Assembly: GCA_945877855.1 (NCBI GenBank)
Contig: CAMDWA010000029.1
Location: 1-36,333, forward strand
Source: Thermoflexus hugenholtzii JAD2
Lineage (GTDB): Bacteria; Chloroflexota; Anaerolineae; J036; Brachytrichaceae
DNA length: 36,333 nucleotides
Direction of reading: 5' to 3'
Part shown: one piece after another, positions 22,750 to 30,537 of the stretch
How the letters are laid out: every line of letters begins with the position of its first letter
Numbering within the stretch: the stretch's first letter is position 1
Translations under genes and position numbers: made by a program
The notes under the pieces: generated by a model
What the model was told of the DNA's origin: nothing
Seen by the model: the letters and a program-made list of their open reading frames with translations, nothing else
Database searches by the model: none

Positions 22750-23772
22750 TTATGGGCGCGGTGTGCCTGCGCGAGGGGTACCCGGCGCACGCGGTGTGCC
22801 ATTTTGTTGATTAGGATTATTGGGGCGCACCGGTGCTTCGGCAGGGCTAGCCCCAGCCGGTGCAGCAACAGTAATCGCTGCGCCAAAATCATACATACGG
22901 GCGCTGGTTTGAATTTCGATGGCTTGATCGGCGCGTTGGGCCGAAGTTAAGGCAAAATTGGCCTCATACTTGCGCACAAAATTATCCTCGCAAGCCCACA
23001 ATTTATAACTGCCCGATTTAATCGTCAATTGATTGCGACCGGCGTTTTGACCACCGCCCTGCCCTTGGCCAGCGCCAGCTTGACCCTGACCACCGGCTGG
23101 GCCACCGCCGCCCGGGCCACCAAAGCCCCCTTGCCCAAAACCGCCTTGAGTGCTCTCATAAATTCGCTGCAATGCCGCCGCATCGGCTTCATAAATATCA
23201 CAGCGCTTGCCTTCAATCGTTTCGCTACCGGCTTTCTTAAAATCGGCTGGTTCTAACACCCGCTTGCCGTCACGCGCAAATAGCCCATCGGCTGGGTTCC
23301 GTTGGGTACGCTCAGCCGTCAATTCATACCATTTGGCTTCGATTGCGCCCATATTTGGGTTGGGGCCTTTAACAAAGCTTTTGCCATCGACAAAAATAAA
23401 TTCTTGCCCAGCGTTGCCACCCGCACCGCCGCCAAACCCACCCTGTGTGGTCACATGCGCATTACGGCCATTCACTTCGCCAATGCTTTTTGTGGTGCGG
23501 TCACCTTGAGGGGCAGCGGCTTGTGGCGTTGCTTGCCCACCTTGGCCCGGCCCGCCAAAATTGCCTTTGGTGGTCGTGCTAGTTTCATAACGAAATGGCG
23601 TTTTAATCGCCACCATATTGTCTAACGCCGTTAATAATGCGGCACTCCCCCCAGCGCCAGCGGCTGGGGCGCTGCTGCTGGGCGAATTACCCGCTGGAGC
23701 GGCATTGCCGCCACAACCCACCAAAACCAATGTGCTGGCTGCGATCAAGCTCACTATTTTTAAAGTTGTCAT
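22750..23772 (-). CDS. Secreted lipoprotein with Gly/Gln-rich linker
   Basis: 340 aa from the ATG at 23772; the longer frame from 23808 would include the promoter. The signal peptide MTTLKIVSLIAASTLVLVGC ends in a lipobox (LVGC, Cys20), so the protein is lipid-anchored at the outer face of the cytoplasmic membrane. After an Ala/Ser/Pro/Gly stretch, the folded part recalls LppX/LprG- or LolA-like lipoproteins: LLTALDNMVAIKTPFRYETS, FIFVDGKSFVKGPNPN, KWYELTAERT, IEGKRCDIYEADAAAL, YKLWACEDNFVRKYEANFAL. A low-complexity Gly/Gln stretch (GFGQGGFGGPGGGGPAGGQ) divides it and a Pro/Arg/Thr tail ends it. The resemblance is a guess from pattern; a lipid- or drug-binding function is inference. Single gene with its own promoter and terminator, divergent from nothing and followed upstream by the lut operon on the same strand. 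Confidence 0.8.
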   Translation of the reverse strand: MTTLKIVSLIAASTLVLVGCGGNAAPAGNSPSSSAPAAGAGGSAALLTALDNMVAIKTPFRYETSTTTKGNFGGPGQGGQATPQAAAPQGDRTTKSIGEVNGRNAHVTTQGGFGGGAGGNAGQEFIFVDGKSFVKGPNPNMGAIEAKWYELTAERTQRNPADGLFARDGKRVLEPADFKKAGSETIEGKRCDIYEADAAALQRIYESTQGGFGQGGFGGPGGGGPAGGQGQAGAGQGQGGGQNAGRNQLTIKSGSYKLWACEDNFVRKYEANFALTSAQRADQAIEIQTSARMYDFGAAITVAAPAGASPAEAPVRPNNPNQQNGTPRAPGTPRAGTPRP

Positions 23773-23779
23773 TGCTGTT

Positions 23780-23808
23780 AGTCTATCGCGGTTAACTACA
23801 TTTGACAA
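23780..23808 (-). promoter_or_regulatory. Promoter of the lipoprotein gene (leaderless)
   Basis: On the reverse strand TTGTCA (23803-23808) and TAGACT (23780-23785) are exactly 17 bp apart. Only 7 nt separate the -10 from the ATG at 23772, so transcription would start on or beside the start codon. It falls inside the longer open frame and supports the shorter protein. Confidence 0.6.
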
Positions 23809-23846
23809 TCTTTAAAGCCCCAGCCACATCACAATTTTCAAAAATT

Positions 23847-24527
23847 TTACGGGCACAACACCACATGAATATATTTCGGGCCGTGCACTCCCACCGTCAA
23901 AGTCATTTCAATATCGGCGGTGCGGCTGGGGCCACTGATAAACACTAAATTGCTGGCATCTTGGGTTACGGCGGGGTGCGCGGCAAAAAATGCCGCCATC
24001 GTTGGGTAAAGCCGATTGATCGGCAATAAAGCAATGTGCGTCATCGGCAGCAACGAAGCCAAGCGCGGGCGAGTTGGGCTGCTGATCATAGCCAGCGTGC
24101 CGGTATCGGCCAAACCCGCCGAAGCACCAGTTAAGCCCACCCGCAACGCACCCAACGCCGCCAATTTTTGCTTGCGCCCGATATCATCATTAGGGATGCG
24201 ATGATCGGCGCGGCGAATACCGGCCTTATGCAAGGCATAGGGCAACCCAGCCAACGGCAATTCAGCGTCATCCCACGCCAAAATGTCATTGCCGCCCAAT
24301 TCTTGAATCAGGTCTACCACCAAATCCACCGCCGCAAAATCGTTGGCGGGTCGGTGAATTTTGGCACCGACGGTTTCCATATCGCGCTGAAAACTTTGGC
24401 TCATGGCGGCATAATCGCGGCTGGGCGCGGCTTCGCGGGGTGGGATGCTGGCGCGGGCCATCGGCAACACACTGGTTTTTAGGCTACTGCGAATACGATC
24501 AAGGACAATTTGTCGAGAGTCTTGCAT
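23847..24527 (-). CDS. lutC: Lactate utilization protein C (LutC/YkgG family)
   Basis: 226 aa of the LUD (DUF162) family. Recognisable parts are RQIVLDRIRSSLKTS at the start, VVDLIQELGGNDILAWDDAE, VGLTGASAGLADTGTLAMIS and TLTVGVHGPKYIHVVLCP at the end. With LutA and LutB it forms the LutABC complex that oxidises L-lactate to pyruvate in many bacteria lacking the flavin lactate dehydrogenase. It is the last gene of the operon: the order on the reverse strand is lutA, lutB, lutC. Its ATG at 24527 follows lutB by 40 bp. The upstream sequence is a short 8-bp repeat (ATGGGTAA) and has no clear Shine-Dalgarno, so translation may depend on coupling or a non-standard signal. Confidence 0.92.
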   Translation of the reverse strand: MQDSRQIVLDRIRSSLKTSVLPMARASIPPREAAPSRDYAAMSQSFQRDMETVGAKIHRPANDFAAVDLVVDLIQELGGNDILAWDDAELPLAGLPYALHKAGIRRADHRIPNDDIGRKQKLAALGALRVGLTGASAGLADTGTLAMISSPTRPRLASLLPMTHIALLPINRLYPTMAAFFAAHPAVTQDASNLVFISGPSRTADIEMTLTVGVHGPKYIHVVLCP

Positions 24528-24569
24528 GGGTAAATGGGTAAATGGGTAAGTGAGTGAAGGCGCTCACTT
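24525..24569. repeat. Short octamer repeat and hairpin between lutB and lutC
   Basis: ATGGGTAA occurs three times in tandem (24526-24549), the first unit containing the lutC start. AAGTGAG (24548-24554) and CTCACTT (24563-24569) then form a 7-bp stem that overlaps the lutB stop codon (24568-24570). Confidence 0.6.
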
Positions 24570-25986
24570 ATTTTCTGTTTTTAAATTGTTCACTAAATGA
24601 CTTAGCCGCAAAAGGCGGGAAATCACGATGCTCGGTCCAGCCTGAAAGCGGTGGTGGCAATTTATTGAGCCAACCACCATTGCCCTGCATTTTTGCCAAC
24701 ATACGTGCGCCAAAACCCGAGGCTTTAATCGCAAATTTAAACAAGGCTGGCTTGGTCGCCACAAAGCGATACATCGGCAAGCCCATTTTTACCCATGCTG
24801 GGGCCAAGCCCTTTTCATGTCCTTCCTCGCGCAATTTCAGCAACATCCGCGGGATGTCGATACGCACGGGGCAAACCTCTTTACATGCGCCACACAAACT
24901 GCTGGCATGGGGCAATTCGGCCCAAGGGCCAATGCCGCGCAAACCCGGTGTAAGCACCGCCCCCACTGGCCCCGGGTAAACGCTGCCATAGGCATGACCG
25001 CCAATTTGCTGATAGACAGGACAAGCATTTAAGCAGGCCCCGCAGCGAATGCAATACAAAATTTCGGCCAACTCAGTGCCAAGCACTTTGCTGCGCCCAT
25101 TGTCTACAATGACAACGTGCAGCGCATCCGGCCCGTCGGCCTCGCCAGTCGTTTGCGATTTACGACGCGGGCCGGTGAGCAAATTGGTATAAACCGACAA
25201 CTTCTGCCCTGTTGCAGACCGCGCCAACACTTGCAACATTACGCTCAAATCATCCAGCGTCGGCACAATGCGCTCAATCCCCATCAAGGCCACATGCACC
25301 CGCGGTGCGGTGCTGGTCAATCGTCCATTGCCTTCATTTTCAACCAACGCAATGGTTCCGGTCTCGGCCACGCCAAAATTGACCCCGGTGATGCCCATAT
25401 CGGCCACCAAAAACTCTTGGCGCAATTTTTCGCGCACATGCCCCACGATCACGGCTGGGTCGTGCGAAAGTGGAATCTTCAGCTTGTCGTGCAACAAATC
25501 GCCCACCTGTTCGCGGGTGTAGTGAATGGCAGGCGCAATAATGTGCGAGGGCATTTCGCCAGCTTCTTGCACAATCCGCTCGCCAAGATCGCTTTCCCAA
25601 ACAGTAACGCCCATTTCCTCAAATTCATGGTTCAGATGCATCTCCTCGCTGACCATGCTTTTGCCCTTCACGACTGTTTTTATATCATACTGTTTCGCCA
25701 GTTCCAACACAATGCGGTTGGCATCGGCGGCATCATCGGCAAAATGCACATGCCCGCCCATTTTCTCGACATTGGCGGCAAATTGCTCTAAATAATCGGC
25801 CAATTTGCTGATGGTATGGGCGCGAATGAGGCGAGCGCGGTCACGCACCCCATCGGCATCGGGCAAACTCGCCAAGGCATTGAGGCGCAATCCGCCCAAT
25901 TTTGAGGTTGTGCGTGTCAAGGCCACTTTCAATTGCTCATTGTTTAGGGCATCTTCAACACGGTCATAAAAAGTAACGTTACTCAT
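24568..25986 (-). CDS. lutB: Lactate utilization iron-sulfur protein B (LutB/YkgF)
   Basis: 472 aa. The N-terminal two thirds are a LUD domain (VVKGKSMVSEEMHLNHEFEE, GVTVWESDLGERIVQ, GITGVNFGVAETGTIALVEN). Then come two ferredoxin-type 4Fe-4S motifs: YCIRCGACLNACPVY (C312, C315, C318, C322) and SLCGACKEVCPVRIDIP (C365, C368, C372), with a further Cys needed from elsewhere or absent in the second. The C-terminal basic part ends in a DUF3390-like segment. Electron-transfer subunit of the LutABC L-lactate oxidising complex, cytosolic. Start at 25986 matches the family (MSNVTFYDRVEDALNNEQLK). A long heptamer hairpin (25991-26094) separates it from lutA, which is unusual inside an operon. Confidence 0.94.
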   Translation of the reverse strand: MSNVTFYDRVEDALNNEQLKVALTRTTSKLGGLRLNALASLPDADGVRDRARLIRAHTISKLADYLEQFAANVEKMGGHVHFADDAADANRIVLELAKQYDIKTVVKGKSMVSEEMHLNHEFEEMGVTVWESDLGERIVQEAGEMPSHIIAPAIHYTREQVGDLLHDKLKIPLSHDPAVIVGHVREKLRQEFLVADMGITGVNFGVAETGTIALVENEGNGRLTSTAPRVHVALMGIERIVPTLDDLSVMLQVLARSATGQKLSVYTNLLTGPRRKSQTTGEADGPDALHVVIVDNGRSKVLGTELAEILYCIRCGACLNACPVYQQIGGHAYGSVYPGPVGAVLTPGLRGIGPWAELPHASSLCGACKEVCPVRIDIPRMLLKLREEGHEKGLAPAWVKMGLPMYRFVATKPALFKFAIKASGFGARMLAKMQGNGGWLNKLPPPLSGWTEHRDFPPFAAKSFSEQFKNRK

Positions 25987-25990
25987 CTAT

Positions 25991-26094
25991 AAAGTGGAAA
26001 GTGCAAAGTGGAAAGTGCAAAGTGCAAAGTAGAAAGTAGAAAGTGGAAGTGCTATCTTTTTACTTTGCACTTTCCACTTTGCACTTTCACTTTT
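25991..26094. repeat. Heptamer repeat hairpin inside the lut operon (AAAGTGG/AAAGTGC)
   Basis: Units AAAGTGG, AAAGTGC and AAAGTAG run from 25991 to 26049, and inverse units (ACTTTGC, ACTTTCC) from 26060 to 26094. The TGA stop of lutA (26087-26089) lies inside the right arm. The array also covers the place where the lutB ribosome binding site should be, so it could reduce lutB/lutC expression relative to lutA. Confidence 0.85.
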
Positions 26095-26884
26095 GCGCTA
26101 AAATTTCAGCTAAGTGTTTGGTTTCGATGGCTGCGCCGCGACGATGAAGGCCGCCGCCCATGTGCAGCAAGCAACTGACATCGCACCCCACCACCGTGCT
26201 GGCGCCGGTCGCTTCAATGTTGTCGAGCTTGCGGTTGAGCATTGCGCCCGAAATATCGCTCATTTTGACGGCAAACAACCCACCAAAGCCACAACATTCG
26301 GTTGCGCCATTCATTTCAAGCATTTCTACACCAGCCGTCTCGTTTAGCAGCTTTTTGGGGGCCTCGGTTACTTTTAACCCACGCAATAAATGGCATGATG
26401 GATGATAGGTCACTTTTTGGCTGGCAGTTGCGGTTTTACTGGCGCTTAATGCCACATCACCAATTTGGGTGACGCCCAATACATCGACCAAAAATTGTGA
26501 GAATTCGTAAGTGCGGGCGGCAATTTGCTCGGCCAAGGGGCCATAATGCGCATCGGCGGCTAAGATCGCTGGGTAATGATGCACCAACATGTCGGCACAC
26601 GACCCCGATGGCGTGACGATGGGCGAAGCCGAGCGCGATAGCACATCTAACGTATGCCGCGCCATTGCACGGGCATCGGGTACAGCGCCAGCGTTAAATG
26701 CCGGTTGCCCACAACAAGTCTGATCCGTCGCAAATTCAATTTGCACGCCCAACCGTTCCAACACCGTCACTACGGCCATCCCGACTTCAGGTTTAATGGC
26801 TTCGATCATACAAGTGACAAATAATTGAACCGATTTGGGTTTTTCGGCAGGTTTTGCCGATGCGTGAGAGGATGCCTGCGCCAT
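26087..26884 (-). CDS. lutA: Lactate utilization protein A (LutA/YkgE), CCG-domain protein
   Basis: 265 aa with two CCG (cysteine-rich) domains as in LutA and heterodisulfide-reductase-like proteins: VTCMIEAIKPEVGMAVVTVL, QTCCGQPAFNAG (C57-C58), GSCADMLVHHYP for the first, and YHPSCHLLRGL, TECCGFGGLFAVKM (C197-C198), VVGCDVSCLLHMGGGL for the second. These Cys bind an iron-sulfur cluster. It is the first gene of lutABC. The N-terminus has a 15-residue Ala/Lys-rich extension (AQASSHASAKPAEKPK) before the usual start VQLFVTCM. It diverges from the ATP-grasp gene at 27076, and TATATT boxes lie close upstream. No LutR/LldR regulator or lactate permease is in the window. Its stop codon is part of a repeat array. 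Confidence 0.94.
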   Translation of the reverse strand: MAQASSHASAKPAEKPKSVQLFVTCMIEAIKPEVGMAVVTVLERLGVQIEFATDQTCCGQPAFNAGAVPDARAMARHTLDVLSRSASPIVTPSGSCADMLVHHYPAILAADAHYGPLAEQIAARTYEFSQFLVDVLGVTQIGDVALSASKTATASQKVTYHPSCHLLRGLKVTEAPKKLLNETAGVEMLEMNGATECCGFGGLFAVKMSDISGAMLNRKLDNIEATGASTVVGCDVSCLLHMGGGLHRRGAAIETKHLAEILAQK

Positions 26885-27016
26885 AATATACTTCTACTGG
26901 CAATTCTACATCTAATATAGCTATCCAGAAAATCTTTTCCAAAGGTTTTCGCCGATTTGAGCATAGGTTCTTTTAATATGACATTGTTAAGAGATCGCAT
27001 TTTTGAAAAAGATACA

Positions 27017-27047
27017 TTGCCAATAAAATCAAATACAGCGGTACAAT
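27017..27047 (+). promoter_or_regulatory. Promoter of the ATP-grasp gene pair
   Basis: TTGCCA (27017-27022) and TACAAT (27042-27047) are 19 bp apart, followed by AGGAG at 27064-27068, 7 nt before the ATG at 27076. This is a conventional promoter and leader, in contrast to the leaderless cases. Confidence 0.5.
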
Positions 27048-27075
27048 CATCATAATTTATTTCAGGAGCAGTAAC

Positions 27076-27978
27076 ATGTTAAAAATTGGAGTCATCGTCG
27101 GGCGAGAATGGTCTTGGCCGCCCGCATTTATTGAAGAAGTAAACAAACGCAACGACGGCGTTATCGCCGAATATGTCAAATTGGGCGGCACCCGCATGGA
27201 TGAACCATGCCCCTATGCCGTAATCATCGATCGTATTTCGCATGAGGTTCCCTACTATCGCAGTTACCTCAAAACGGCCATGTTACAAGGCACGCATGTC
27301 ATCAATAACCCATTTATGTGGACAGCCGATGACAAATTTTTCGAATCGATGCTCGCCACCAAGCTTGGCGTAGCCCACCCCAAAACCATCGCGTTGCCAA
27401 ACAAAGATTATGTGCCCGGTATTGTGCATTCAGAAAGCCTACGTAATCTCAGCTATCCCATTCCTTGGCGCGAACACATCGAATATTTGGGCGGCTTCCC
27501 TGTCATTCTAAAAGATGCGCACGGCGGCGGCTGGAAAAACGTAGCCGTGTGCCACAATTATGATGATTTGTGGGCGCGTTATAACGAAAGTGGGTTGCTC
27601 ACGATGGTGCTACAAGAATTTATCAAATGGGATGCCTATTTGCGCTGTATGTGTCTCGGCCAAGAAGAAATTTATGTGGCGCGTTATGACCCCAACGCCC
27701 GCAAATATTTGGCGCATGACCTCTCGCCCGAAATGCATGAGCGCGTGGTCAAAGATTCATTGACCTTGGTAAAGGCGCTGGGCTACGACATGAACACCAT
27801 CGAGTGGGCCATTCGTGACGGCATTCCCTATGCCATCGACTTCATGAACCCCGCCCCCGATATGGATATCAACTCAACCGGCTATGCTTACCATCGCTGG
27901 TGTGTCGAGCATATGGCCGATATGTGCATCCGCCTCGCCAAAAACCCTCAACCACAACAAGCGCCCTATCGCATTTAA
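27076..27978 (+). CDS. ATP-grasp ligase (RimK-like), substrate unknown
   Basis: 300 aa with AGGAG before the ATG. An N-terminal pre-ATP-grasp domain (LKIGVIVGREWSWPPAFIEE, YAVIIDRISHEVPYYRSYL) binds the acceptor. The ATP-grasp core follows: FPVILKDAHGGGWKNVAVC (about 141-159) is the glycine-rich ATP loop, MVLQEFIKWDAYLRCMCLG the hinge with the adenine-contacting acid, and WAIRDGIPYAIDFMNPAPDM the metal-binding strand with D254 and N258. Such enzymes activate a carboxylate as acyl phosphate and join it to an amine, thiol or other nucleophile. The next gene on the strand codes for a circularly permuted ATP-grasp protein, 113 bp away, a pair that suggests two-step synthesis of a peptide or amide metabolite. 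No peptide precursor gene is visible. Function is therefore unassigned. Confidence 0.85.
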   Translation: MLKIGVIVGREWSWPPAFIEEVNKRNDGVIAEYVKLGGTRMDEPCPYAVIIDRISHEVPYYRSYLKTAMLQGTHVINNPFMWTADDKFFESMLATKLGVAHPKTIALPNKDYVPGIVHSESLRNLSYPIPWREHIEYLGGFPVILKDAHGGGWKNVAVCHNYDDLWARYNESGLLTMVLQEFIKWDAYLRCMCLGQEEIYVARYDPNARKYLAHDLSPEMHERVVKDSLTLVKALGYDMNTIEWAIRDGIPYAIDFMNPAPDMDINSTGYAYHRWCVEHMADMCIRLAKNPQPQQAPYRI

Positions 27979-28006
27979 TAAAAAGTTGATCTACATTAAG
28001 AGGTTT

Positions 28007-28061
28007 GCCGATTTCACTATAGCGGCCCCAACTTTGTTGGGGCCGCTATAGTGAAATCGGC
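28007..28061. repeat. Perfect 26-bp-arm hairpin between the ATP-grasp genes
   Basis: The arms 28007-28032 (starting GCCGATTTCACTATAGCG) and 28036-28061 are exact inverse copies with a TTT loop. It starts 28 bp after one ATP-grasp gene and ends 30 bp before the next. CTATTTATC follows, no T run. It could be an attenuator or 3'-end stabiliser between the two genes. Confidence 0.8.
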
Positions 28062-28091
28062 CTATTTATCTTCTGGCTCTGATACATAATT

Positions 28092-29480
28092 ATGAATCTT
28101 ACGAAAGCCATCGAGCATTATCACAGCTTGCTTACACCCGATATTGCGGCTGAATCACAAGCGCAAATGGAAGAAATTCAGCACAAAGGCGGCATGTTTT
28201 TCGGCACACGCCCTTTATGCTCAGTATTGCGCCCACGCTTTTTAAGCACCGCACAATATCACTTTTTGCAGCAAGCTTTGGCCACCATGATGCCCGCCTT
28301 CAACAAGGCCACCCACGCCGCACTACATCATGATGCCATTCGGCAACAATTGCGGCTGGTCGATTGGGAAGAAAAGCTCATTCATTTTGATCATGGCTAC
28401 GCCGCAGCCTCGCCTTTGGGCCGCATGGATGAATTTTATATGCCCAATATGCAAGACGACAGTCTTGGAAGTTTGGCCATGACCGAATATAACGCCGAAG
28501 TGCCCGCCGCACCGGCCTATAACGCCTTGCTCACTGAGATGTTTAGCCTCATGCCCATCATGCGCGAATTTGAGAAAACGTATGAAGTGCGCCCGCTCCA
28601 TGCGCGACATCACACGCTCAATGTGCTGCAAGATTGCTATAACCAATGGCTTGGCGGCAGCAATGCCAGCAATTTGGCCGCCAAGCCGCGCATCGGCATC
28701 CTCGATTGGAAAGAAGTGCCAACCTATAGCGAATTTGTCATGTTCCGCGATTTTTTCATTCAGCATGGCTATGAATGTGAAATTTGCGACCCGCGTGAAG
28801 TGACCTACGAAAATGGCAAATTGCTCACACCCAGCGGCTTTCACATCACCCTTATTTACAAACGGGTATTGTGGAGCGAATGGGTTGAACGCGGGGGACT
28901 CGATCAACCCTCAATTCAGGCGGTGCTTGATCGCAATGTATGCGTGGTCAATCCACCGCGATGCAAACTCATGCACAAAAAAGCCAGCTTTGCCGTGCTG
29001 AGTGATGAACAAAACGCCCACTTATTCAGCGCCGCCGAATTACGTGCCATTCACAGCTATATCCCTTGGACCCGCGTGGTAGAAGAGCGCCGCACCCAAG
29101 TGATGGGCAAAGACATTGACCTCGTGCCGTATATTTCGGCCAACAAAGATCAATTGGTGCTAAAACCCAATGATGACTACGGTGGCAAAGGGGTCATTTT
29201 GGGCTGGACGGTTGACCAAAGCACATGGGACGGCATGTTGCAAGATTACCTAAAAGAGCCAGCCATTGTGCAGCATCGCGTGCCTGTGCCCAGCGAGCCA
29301 TACCCCAGCTATGCCGATGGCAAACTTTATGTCATTGATCGTATGCTCGACACCGACCCCTATTTGTTTTATGGCACACACATGTCGGGCTGTCTCACCC
29401 GTCTCTCGACAGCGGCCTTGCTTAATGTCACCTCTGGTGGCGGCAGCACTGTGCCCACCGTGATTGTCGAAGAACGCTAG
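28092..29480 (+). CDS. Circularly permuted ATP-grasp type protein (glutathionylspermidine-synthase-like)
   Basis: 462 aa. The protein matches the circularly permuted ATP-grasp family: the acidic/amide motif MTEYNAEVPAAPAYNALLTE (about 130-149), RIGILDWKEVPTYSEFVMFR with the ICDPREVTYENGKL segment, KLMHKKASFAVLSDE, the ATP loop VLKPNDDYGGKGVILGW (356-372), IVQHRVPVPSEPYP and the diagnostic end GCLTRLSTAALLNVTSGGGSTVPTV. In permuted enzymes the metal-binding part precedes the ATP loop. The family includes glutathionylspermidine synthase and many uncharacterised ligases, often beside transglutaminase-like or alpha-E genes that are not found here. Partner of the ATP-grasp gene at 27076 by position. 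No Shine-Dalgarno before the ATG; the start at 28092 is the only one giving full length. A repeat array begins 3 bp after its stop. Confidence 0.85.
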   Translation: MNLTKAIEHYHSLLTPDIAAESQAQMEEIQHKGGMFFGTRPLCSVLRPRFLSTAQYHFLQQALATMMPAFNKATHAALHHDAIRQQLRLVDWEEKLIHFDHGYAAASPLGRMDEFYMPNMQDDSLGSLAMTEYNAEVPAAPAYNALLTEMFSLMPIMREFEKTYEVRPLHARHHTLNVLQDCYNQWLGGSNASNLAAKPRIGILDWKEVPTYSEFVMFRDFFIQHGYECEICDPREVTYENGKLLTPSGFHITLIYKRVLWSEWVERGGLDQPSIQAVLDRNVCVVNPPRCKLMHKKASFAVLSDEQNAHLFSAAELRAIHSYIPWTRVVEERRTQVMGKDIDLVPYISANKDQLVLKPNDDYGGKGVILGWTVDQSTWDGMLQDYLKEPAIVQHRVPVPSEPYPSYADGKLYVIDRMLDTDPYLFYGTHMSGCLTRLSTAALLNVTSGGGSTVPTVIVEER

Positions 29481-29483
29481 AAT

Positions 29484-29710
29484 TAATGGTTAATGGTTAA
29501 TGGTTAATGATTCATTGCTCATTAACCATTAACCATTAACCATTAACCATTAACCATTGACCATTAACCATTAACCATTAACCATTAACCATTGACCATT
29601 AACCATTAACCATTAACCATTAACCATTAACCATTAACCATTAATCATTGACCATTGACCATTAACCATTAACCATTAACCATTAATCATTAACCATTAA
29701 CCATTAACCA
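29484..29710. repeat. Large heptamer array (ATTAACC) with short inverted left arm
   Basis: Four inverse units (TTAATGG, 29484-29507) are followed after a short spacer by about 26 units of ATTAACC or close variants (ATTGACC, ATTAATC) up to 29710. It fills the space between convergent genes; the right end encodes the last residues (Val-Asn-Gly) and the TAA stop of the MOSC gene. It differs from CRISPR by having no spacers. Confidence 0.92.
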
Positions 29711-30527
29711 CTAATTCGTCGCCCACTTTTAGCACACCAGTTTGGGTGCCAAGGGCAATGAGGTTTTGGCCAAACATTACATCGCTGTTTTGCAAGCGAT
29801 ATTTGGCGAGTGTAGCAGTGGGTTCTTTGCCAGTGGCGATGCCAGTAGATTGATCAATCGTCGGCACAGCACAACGCGCACAGGGTTTTACATTGCCAAA
29901 ACGCATCCCGCCCGATTCCAGCTTGCCAATTTGCAAATCCTTCCAGCCATCATCGGCATAAGGCTGGTCAGGGTCGCCGTCAATCACAATATTCGGGCGA
30001 AAACGATCCATCGGCAATGGCCCAATCCCGGCGGGCAACCGTGAATTGAGGTCAGCCAATGCTGCCTCTGACGCTAATAAATACGGGTAACCATCAGCAA
30101 AGCCAACTTGGTCACCAGCCTGACGTGCAAATAGTGGGTTCACAGCCCGCACATGCCCATCAGCCATGCGCACCAAACGCACTTTTGCGCCTAAAAAGTC
30201 ACTCAGCCATTGCGCAAACAAGTCACCTTGATCAACTGCCTCACACGTGCTGCGCCACACCACCACCTTATATTTTTGTCCATGATCCCCCACCTCAGCA
30301 CTCAAGGGCTGCATCTCGGGGGCAGTCAACGTCAGCGTGTCTTCAAACATCGTCGGCGCAATGAGCGCCATGCGCGGCAAAACACGCTGTGTCAAAAATT
30401 TTCCATCGCTGTCTACCAACATCATACTGCGGTCGTGTTCAATACCGCGCACGTTACATGGTGCGTGGGTTAAATGCGTGCCCTTGCACGATTTGATCGG
30501 GTAGGTAATTAGGTCTGTGATTTTCAT
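29697..30527 (-). CDS. MOSC-domain protein (YcbX/mARC-like molybdenum-cofactor enzyme)
   Basis: 276 aa from the ATG at 30527, which begins the usual MKITDLITYPIKSCKGTHLT beta-barrel N-terminus; the longer frame from 30629 overlaps the upstream gene and has no family resemblance. Residues 1-110 are the MOSC N-terminal barrel (VRGIEHDRSMMLVDSDGKFL, TQRVLPRMALI). The MOSC core follows: PLPMDRFRPNIVIDGDPDQP, FGNVKPCARCAVPTIDQSTG with the Cys pair (CARC) that ligates Moco in YcbX/mARC enzymes, and VMFGQNLIALGTQTGVLKVG. These enzymes reduce N-hydroxylated compounds and sulfoxides, usually with a separate or fused 2Fe-2S partner; the C-terminal ferredoxin of YcbX is lacking here. It lies 10 bp after the Rpn-like gene on the same strand, likely co-transcribed. 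The final codons come from the repeat array. Confidence 0.9.
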   Translation of the reverse strand: MKITDLITYPIKSCKGTHLTHAPCNVRGIEHDRSMMLVDSDGKFLTQRVLPRMALIAPTMFEDTLTLTAPEMQPLSAEVGDHGQKYKVVVWRSTCEAVDQGDLFAQWLSDFLGAKVRLVRMADGHVRAVNPLFARQAGDQVGFADGYPYLLASEAALADLNSRLPAGIGPLPMDRFRPNIVIDGDPDQPYADDGWKDLQIGKLESGGMRFGNVKPCARCAVPTIDQSTGIATGKEPTATLAKYRLQNSDVMFGQNLIALGTQTGVLKVGDELVVNG

Positions 30528-30537
30528 GCGAACTTGT

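Noticed and set aside
29484..29710. CRISPR array or telomere-like repeat
   Set aside because: The units are contiguous 7-mers without spacers, and the array lies between two chromosomal genes; it is a short tandem repeat.
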